Source: Dehalococcoidia bacterium (lineage in GTDB: Bacteria > Chloroflexota > Dehalococcoidia > Bin125). Taken from it: DNA of 10,644 nt. The notes beneath the pieces were generated by a model that did no database searches, was not told the DNA's origin, and saw only the letters and a program-made list of their open reading frames with translations. Shown one piece after another: positions 7,054 through 10,644 of this stretch; position 1 is the first letter of the stretch, and every line of letters begins with the position of its first letter. The stretch is from contig RKRS01000268.1 in assembly GCA_007571275.1 (NCBI GenBank), positions 1-10,644 on the forward strand. Reading direction: 5' to 3'. The position numbers and the translations under genes are program-made.

Positions 7054-8004
7054 TTATTTGCGCGCGACGGCCCGTCTGGCCGCCGCGACCACCGATGCTG
7101 ACGTCAGTCCGTACTTGTCCAACAGCGCCTGCCAGGGTCCTGATTGACCGAAGCTGTCGTTGATGCCGACCTGCTCCATCGGGGTGGGGCGATGCAGGGC
7201 GAGCATCCTGGCGACGGCTGAACCGAGTCCGCCGATGACATTGTGCTCTTCGACGCAGACGATGGCGCCGGTCTCGTCGGCGGCGTGGATGATCGCGTCG
7301 TCGTCGAGCGGCTTGAGCGTGGACATGTTCAACACGCGAGCGGAGATTCCCTCAGCGGCCAGGGAATCGGCGGCGCGCAGGGTTGGTTCGACCATCAGGC
7401 CGCAGGCGATCAGGGTGAGATCAGCGCCGTCACGCAACTGATGCGCCTGTCCCAGCCTGAAGGACGGGCCATTGGTGTAGACAACCGGCAGCTTGGGGCG
7501 GCCCAGTCTGATGTACCACGGTTCATTGTCTTCGGCCGACTGCCGAATCATGGCGTCAGCCTCGACGACGTCGCAGGGTACGACGACGTTCATGGCTGGC
7601 AAGGAAGTCATCAGCGCCAGATCTTCAATCGCCTGGGCGGAAGCGCCGTCCTCGCCGACGGAGATGCCCCCGTGCGAGGCGATCAGTTTGACATTCATTC
7701 GCTGCTGGGCGATGTGGACGCGGATCTGGTCGAAGCAGTGGCCCGGCATAAAGACGGCGAAGGAAGCAGCAAAGACGGTCTTGCCGGTGGATGCGAGTCC
7801 GGCCGCGATGCTGATCATGTTCGCTTCGGCGGCGCCGACCGTGAACCAGCGATCGGGGAAGGAAGCGGCGAGCTTGTTGCCGCCGGTGGAGGCGGAGAGG
7901 TCGGCGTCGAGCGCGACGATGTCGTGGCCAGCCTCGGCCAGCTTGACCAGCGCCGGACCGTAGGCTTCTCGGGTCGCGGCGGGAAGCGCTGTACTCGTGG
8001 TCAT
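7054..8004 (-). CDS. Transketolase, C-terminal subunit (split transketolase)
   Basis: A 316-residue protein carrying the pyrimidine-binding and C-terminal domains of transketolase. With its partner it would transfer two-carbon units with thiamine diphosphate in the non-oxidative pentose phosphate pathway. DADLSAS (33-39), the catalytic Glu60 in VGAAEANMISIAAGLA, and HGGISVGEDGASAQ (111-124) are the typical TK block. The C-terminal domain has LIACGLMVE and EEHNVIGGLGSAVA, then the usual FGQSG. The open frame extends to 8364, but the added N-terminal residues are Arg-rich antisense-type sequence; ATG 8004 is the true start and overlaps the partner's stop as ATGA. The relation to transketolase-like DXPS-type proteins cannot be fully excluded, but split TK is the best fit. 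Confidence 0.92.
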   Translation of the reverse strand: MTTSTALPAATREAYGPALVKLAEAGHDIVALDADLSASTGGNKLAASFPDRWFTVGAAEANMISIAAGLASTGKTVFAASFAVFMPGHCFDQIRVHIAQQRMNVKLIASHGGISVGEDGASAQAIEDLALMTSLPAMNVVVPCDVVEADAMIRQSAEDNEPWYIRLGRPKLPVVYTNGPSFRLGQAHQLRDGADLTLIACGLMVEPTLRAADSLAAEGISARVLNMSTLKPLDDDAIIHAADETGAIVCVEEHNVIGGLGSAVARMLALHRPTPMEQVGINDSFGQSGPWQALLDKYGLTSASVVAAARRAVARK

Positions 8005-8861
8005 GACAGGCCTGCTTCGATTTCCTCGAGCGCCTGCGCCAGTTGCTCGTCGGTTGGTCCCTTGCCGTGCCAGGCGGCAGGATTCTCGGCCATGAACGAG
8101 ACGCCGCGTCCCTTGACGGTTTCGCAGATCACCACCTGTGGGCGGTCCGTGCAAGCGCGGGCATTGAGCAGAGCGTCGCGCACTGCCGTGACGTCGTGGC
8201 CGTCGACGTGCTGAACGCCCCAGCCGAAGGCGGCCCATTTGTCGCCGACGGGATCGATGCGCATGATCTCGTCGCCTGGTCCGTCGTTCTGGAAGTGGTT
8301 GCGGTCGACGATGGCCGTGATCCGATGGAGACCGAAGTGAGAGGCGGACATGATCGCCTCCCAATTCTGGCCTTCATTCAACTCGCCATCGCCGACGACG
8401 ACGAATATCTGTCCTTCATCGTCAGGGAGTCCGTTGAGCTGGTGCCCCAGGGCGATGCCGACGGCGAAGGAGAGACCCATGCCGAGCGCGCCGCCGGACA
8501 TCTCCACGCCTGCCGGCTTGTTGCGGATGACGTGTCCCTGCAGTTCTGTCCCAAGTGAGCGGAAGGAGGGAATCAGTTCGGCGTCGAAATAGCCGGCCTC
8601 GGCCAGCGTGGCATAGACGACTGGTGTAGCGTGACCCTTGCTCAGGATGACTCGGTCGCGGCGGTCCCATTGTGGATTGGTCGGATCGTGCCGAGCGACG
8701 CCGCCGAAGTACAAGGCGGCGAAGATCTCGGTCGCCGACAGCGAGCCGCCGGGATGTCCGGACTGCGCGGCGTGGGTCATGCCCACGATGTGTCGTCGAA
8801 TCCGCTTGCAGACATCGAGCAGGGCGTCGGTGTCTGCTGCAGGAGCGGTCGGAGTGGTCAT
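8001..8861 (-). CDS. Transketolase, N-terminal subunit (split transketolase)
   Basis: A 286-residue thiamine-diphosphate-binding half of a split transketolase. Visible: SGHPGGSLS (34-42), SKGHA (74-78), GALGMGLSFAVGIALG, and the TPP/magnesium motif from GDGELNEGQNWEAIM (from 157) to DRN (Asn188), then HFQNDG. The length fits the known N-terminal subunit of split enzymes, and the C-terminal half follows at once with a four-base overlap, so the two should be made in equal amounts and form one complex. No strong ribosome site precedes the ATG; its leader contains the inverted repeats at 8876-8900. Split transketolases are common in archaea and several bacterial phyla. Confidence 0.93.
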   Translation of the reverse strand: MTTPTAPAADTDALLDVCKRIRRHIVGMTHAAQSGHPGGSLSATEIFAALYFGGVARHDPTNPQWDRRDRVILSKGHATPVVYATLAEAGYFDAELIPSFRSLGTELQGHVIRNKPAGVEMSGGALGMGLSFAVGIALGHQLNGLPDDEGQIFVVVGDGELNEGQNWEAIMSASHFGLHRITAIVDRNHFQNDGPGDEIMRIDPVGDKWAAFGWGVQHVDGHDVTAVRDALLNARACTDRPQVVICETVKGRGVSFMAENPAAWHGKGPTDEQLAQALEEIEAGLS

Positions 8862-8875
8862 ATTGCTCTGGGTTT

Positions 8876-8900
8876 CACTGGCAGTGAGACGTTGGTCTCA
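8876..8900. promoter_or_regulatory. Two overlapping inverted repeats between divergent genes
   Basis: CACTG-G-CAGTG (8876-8886) is an 11-base palindrome and TGAGAC-GTTG-GTCTCA (8885-8900) is a six-base-arm repeat with a four-base loop; they share two bases. They lie 15-40 bases before the transketolase start and 66-90 bases before the ThpR start. They could be an operator for a dimeric regulator or an mRNA leader hairpin on the transketolase side. No T-tract follows, so it is not an intrinsic terminator. I found no convincing -35/-10 pair on either strand. Confidence 0.4.
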
Positions 8901-8953
8901 AATTCATGCTAGTGGCGGATCAGGCTTGCAGATAGCGCATCCTGCGGTCGCGC

Positions 8954-8962
8954 GGAGGTGAT
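8954..8962 (+). promoter_or_regulatory. Strong Shine-Dalgarno that decides the ThpR start
   Basis: GGAGGTGAT pairs with nine bases of the usual 16S 3' end. Its position favours ATG 8967 as start; GTG 8958 and ATG 8961 lie within the site itself. ATG 8967 also gives MRMFVE, the family's usual N-terminus. Confidence 0.7.
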
Positions 8963-8966
8963 GTGG

Positions 8967-9539
8967 ATGCGGATGTTCGTCGAGACGGCGCTGGAGTCGT
9001 CGGCGTTGGATGCTGTCTGGTCGTCAGGTCAACGGATGCGAGCCAGCGCTTTATTTCCGTCGGAGTCAGTGCGTTGGGTCAAACGCGAGGCCATGCATCT
9101 CACGCTGCGCTTCCTGGGGGAGGTCGAGGAAGGACGTCTGCTGGATGTGCAGGGCGCGCTCGCCGAGCTGGAGGGTTGCGGCCGCTTCGCAGTGCGTCTG
9201 GGCGAGGTGGGCTCGTTCGGGGGTCGGAGGCCGCGAGTCCTTTGGGTCGGGCTCGCGCCGGACGACGGTTACGATCAGCTACAACAACTGCGGCGGCGTC
9301 TCGACGACGCGTTGCAGGGCGCCGGATTCGAAGCCGAAGCGGGGTTGTATCGGCCTCACCTGACACTCGGACGGGTGAGGCGACAGGCGAGCAGGAGCGA
9401 CCTGGCGGCGATTCGGGCAACGGTCGAGGCCGCGACGGCGCTGGACGTCACGACTGCTGTGGAGCAGGTTGCTCTGGTGGAATCAACGCTGTTGACGGAT
9501 GGCCCCCGATATCGTCGGCTGGCGTTGGCGGAGTTGTAA
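8967..9539 (+). CDS. thpR: RNA 2',3'-cyclic phosphodiesterase / 2'-5' RNA ligase (ThpR, 2H family)
   Basis: A 190-residue 2H phosphoesterase. The family hydrolyses 2',3'-cyclic phosphate ends of RNA (and can join tRNA halves by 2'-5' links in vitro). The two catalytic HxTx motifs are present: HLTLRF with His44 and Thr46, and HLTLGR with His131 and Thr133. The start MRMFVE and the FGGRRPRVLWVGL strand are typical, as is the ending with a VALVEST strand. Length matches the family. The start is taken as ATG 8967 behind GGAGGTGAT. It stands divergent to transketolase and 53 bases before the SWIM gene. Confidence 0.9.
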   Translation: MRMFVETALESSALDAVWSSGQRMRASALFPSESVRWVKREAMHLTLRFLGEVEEGRLLDVQGALAELEGCGRFAVRLGEVGSFGGRRPRVLWVGLAPDDGYDQLQQLRRRLDDALQGAGFEAEAGLYRPHLTLGRVRRQASRSDLAAIRATVEAATALDVTTAVEQVALVESTLLTDGPRYRRLALAEL

Positions 9540-9592
9540 CATTCAGGTGTACCTTTGCCTGCCTGGCGAAGCGCATTCGAGGGAGTTGAGCG

Positions 9593-9859
9593 ATGCAGAG
9601 CAGCCTCATCTCGAAGATCGAGAAGGCGCGGATTTACGCGGAAGAGTTGGAACGATTCCAGGTGTTGTCGTTGCGTTGTGATGTACGAGGCGACTCAACG
9701 ACGCATACCGCGGAACTTGGTCCGGATGGCTGGGACTGCGATTGCTATTTCTTCCAGGACGCGAAGACCTGCTCGCACACGATGGCGCTTGAGCGAGTGC
9801 TCGGCCGCATGCTCCCCGAGGCCTACCGTCCGGCCTGGTCGAGCGCCCAGGCGCGCTAG
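9593..9859 (+). CDS. Small SWIM zinc-finger protein, 88 residues
   Basis: The protein carries a SWIM-type zinc motif CxCx8CxH: Cys49, Cys51, Cys60 and His62 in WDCDCYFFQDAKTCSHTMA. SWIM domains bind zinc and usually mediate DNA or protein contacts, often fused to ATPases or transposases; here it stands alone after a helical N-terminus (residues 1-22) and a short strand pair. Before the ATG lies GGGAG about seven bases upstream. The TAG stop lies in CTAG, whose complement is the stop of the opposite gene. It is on the same strand as thpR, so an RNA-related role is possible but unproven. Confidence 0.75.
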   Translation: MQSSLISKIEKARIYAEELERFQVLSLRCDVRGDSTTHTAELGPDGWDCDCYFFQDAKTCSHTMALERVLGRMLPEAYRPAWSSAQAR

Positions 9860-10644
9860 TTCGCAGCGTTCCAAAGCTGGGCGCGCTCGAGGAAGATGTC
9901 GGGGTTGTTGACCCAGTCCGGGTAGCCGATGGTCCTGTGGTCGGTGAGCCAGTCGATTCGCTCATTCAGACAGCTGCGTAGCGCCTCGTCGGCGACCGGC
10001 AGGGCGAAGCCACCGCGTTCAACCTGTGGATCGAGCGCGGTGACGACGAAGCGACCGTCGTTGGCGCTGGCGGCGTCAGTGTTGCCGATCTCGCCACGAG
10101 CGAATCCGACGATCTCTCCCCGCTCGAGCGCATCCAGATACGCGGTCTCGTCGCCACCGAGATAGACGACCTGTGGCAGATCGCCGGGTGGGGTTAGGCG
10201 AGTGCGTCCGTCAAGCTCGGGCGAGCGCTCCGCCGCCGTAATGCGGAAACGGTCCGATCCGTCGGCGGTGACCGCGCCTTGCGCTGTGTCGATCACGGTA
10301 CCGGCGATCAGCACGCCATCGGCGTCGGCGATGCCGCTGAGTTGCAGGAAGTGCGCTTCGCCGGTTGTGGCCGCGACCGCGCCGATGATGTCATCGGCGG
10401 TGAGGTCGGCATGGGTCGTGATGCGTTGGTCGTCGGCGGCGCGGATCAGCAATGACTGACGGAAATTGATGTGACCGTTGGTGAAGGCGATGACGACCTC
10501 TCCGCTGGCGTTACGGGTGCGGGAGTCGAGGATGGTAATGCCGCCGCCGACCAGATCAATGGCGTCGTTGACCGGGGTCAGCCAGATATCTGGCCATACG
10601 TCGATCGGGATGCGCTGGAAGCGGAGATTGGTCCCGCGCATGGC
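9856..10644 (-). CDS. ABC transporter substrate-binding protein (solute-binding family 3), 5' partial
   Basis: The frame runs off the end of the window; 262 residues of the C-terminal part are visible. It resembles periplasmic binding proteins of the amino-acid type (SBP_bac_3): NDAIDLVGGGITILDSRT followed by VVIAFTNGHINFRQSLLIR corresponds to the family's aGmtiT.eR...vdFS.pY block. YLDALERGEIVGFARGEIGN is the later strand that lines the ligand cleft. The C-terminal helical part (CLNERIDWLTDH...YPDWVNNPD) is also typical. The signal peptide and first lobe lie outside. An internal ATG near 10641 is unlikely to be the start because the fold has already begun. The ligand, probably a polar amino acid or related solute, is not determined. 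The permease and ATPase are not in the window. Confidence 0.85.
   Translation of the reverse strand, partial: AMRGTNLRFQRIPIDVWPDIWLTPVNDAIDLVGGGITILDSRTRNASGEVVIAFTNGHINFRQSLLIRAADDQRITTHADLTADDIIGAVAATTGEAHFLQLSGIADADGVLIAGTVIDTAQGAVTADGSDRFRITAAERSPELDGRTRLTPPGDLPQVVYLGGDETAYLDALERGEIVGFARGEIGNTDAASANDGRFVVTALDPQVERGGFALPVADEALRSCLNERIDWLTDHRTIGYPDWVNNPDIFLERAQLWNAAN

Noticed and set aside
7068..7082. Hairpin CGGCC-CGTCT-GGCCG near the convergent HAD/transketolase ends
   Set aside because: It lies inside the transketolase coding end and has no T-tract on either strand, so it is not a supported terminator.
7243..8214. Long plus-strand open frame (323 residues) opposite the transketolase genes
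   Set aside because: It lies fully over two well-recognised genes of the other strand and shows no domain; typical third-position shadow.
8005..8364. N-terminal extension of the C-terminal transketolase subunit
   Set aside because: The extension is Arg-rich sequence in another frame of the N-terminal subunit; ATG 8004 gives the normal family start and an ATGA overlap.

Overview
The window is high-GC bacterial chromosome, densely packed and without long intergenic stretches; the largest gap between genes is about 105 bases. Proteins favour arginine over lysine, several starts are GTG, and strong GGAGG-type ribosome sites occur. The gene mix (DUF3500, split transketolase, small SWIM protein, archaeal/bacterial-type 2H phosphoesterase) would suit a Chloroflexota bacterium of the Thermomicrobia kind. 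That placement is an inference from gene content and style, not a measurement. I see no tRNA, rRNA, CRISPR array, insertion sequence or phage gene.

Layout. Positions 1-2811 (+): the 3' part of a beta-keto acid cleavage enzyme (BKACE/DUF849), a pyridoxamine-phosphate-oxidase-like split-barrel flavin protein, and an MFS transporter that overlaps the barrel gene by GTGA. Positions 2851-3186 (+): a small orphan protein. Positions 3261-4555 (+): proA (gamma-glutamyl phosphate reductase), whose last ~26 codons are out of frame with the rest because one base appears to be missing after position 4475. Positions 4580-7048 (+): a DUF3500 protein, two small acidic unknown proteins that contain no lysine, and a HAD phosphatase; the last three are tightly coupled by overlapping starts and stops. 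Positions 7054-8861 (-): a split transketolase, N- and C-terminal subunits overlapping by ATGA, ending 5 bases from the convergent HAD gene. Positions 8862-8966: a divergent control region with two overlapping inverted repeats. Positions 8967-9859 (+): a 2H RNA ligase/cyclic phosphodiesterase (ThpR type) and an 88-residue SWIM zinc-finger protein. Positions 9856-10644 (-): the 3' part of an ABC transporter substrate-binding protein, convergent with the SWIM gene and sharing a CTAG in which both genes have their TAG stop.

How they work together. Most of the window looks like housekeeping and accessory metabolism: proline synthesis, the non-oxidative pentose phosphate pathway, solute import and export, and RNA processing. 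The least explained part is 4580-7048, where DUF3500, two unknown acidic proteins and a HAD hydrolase sit in one direction. The clearest single anomaly is the proA frameshift.
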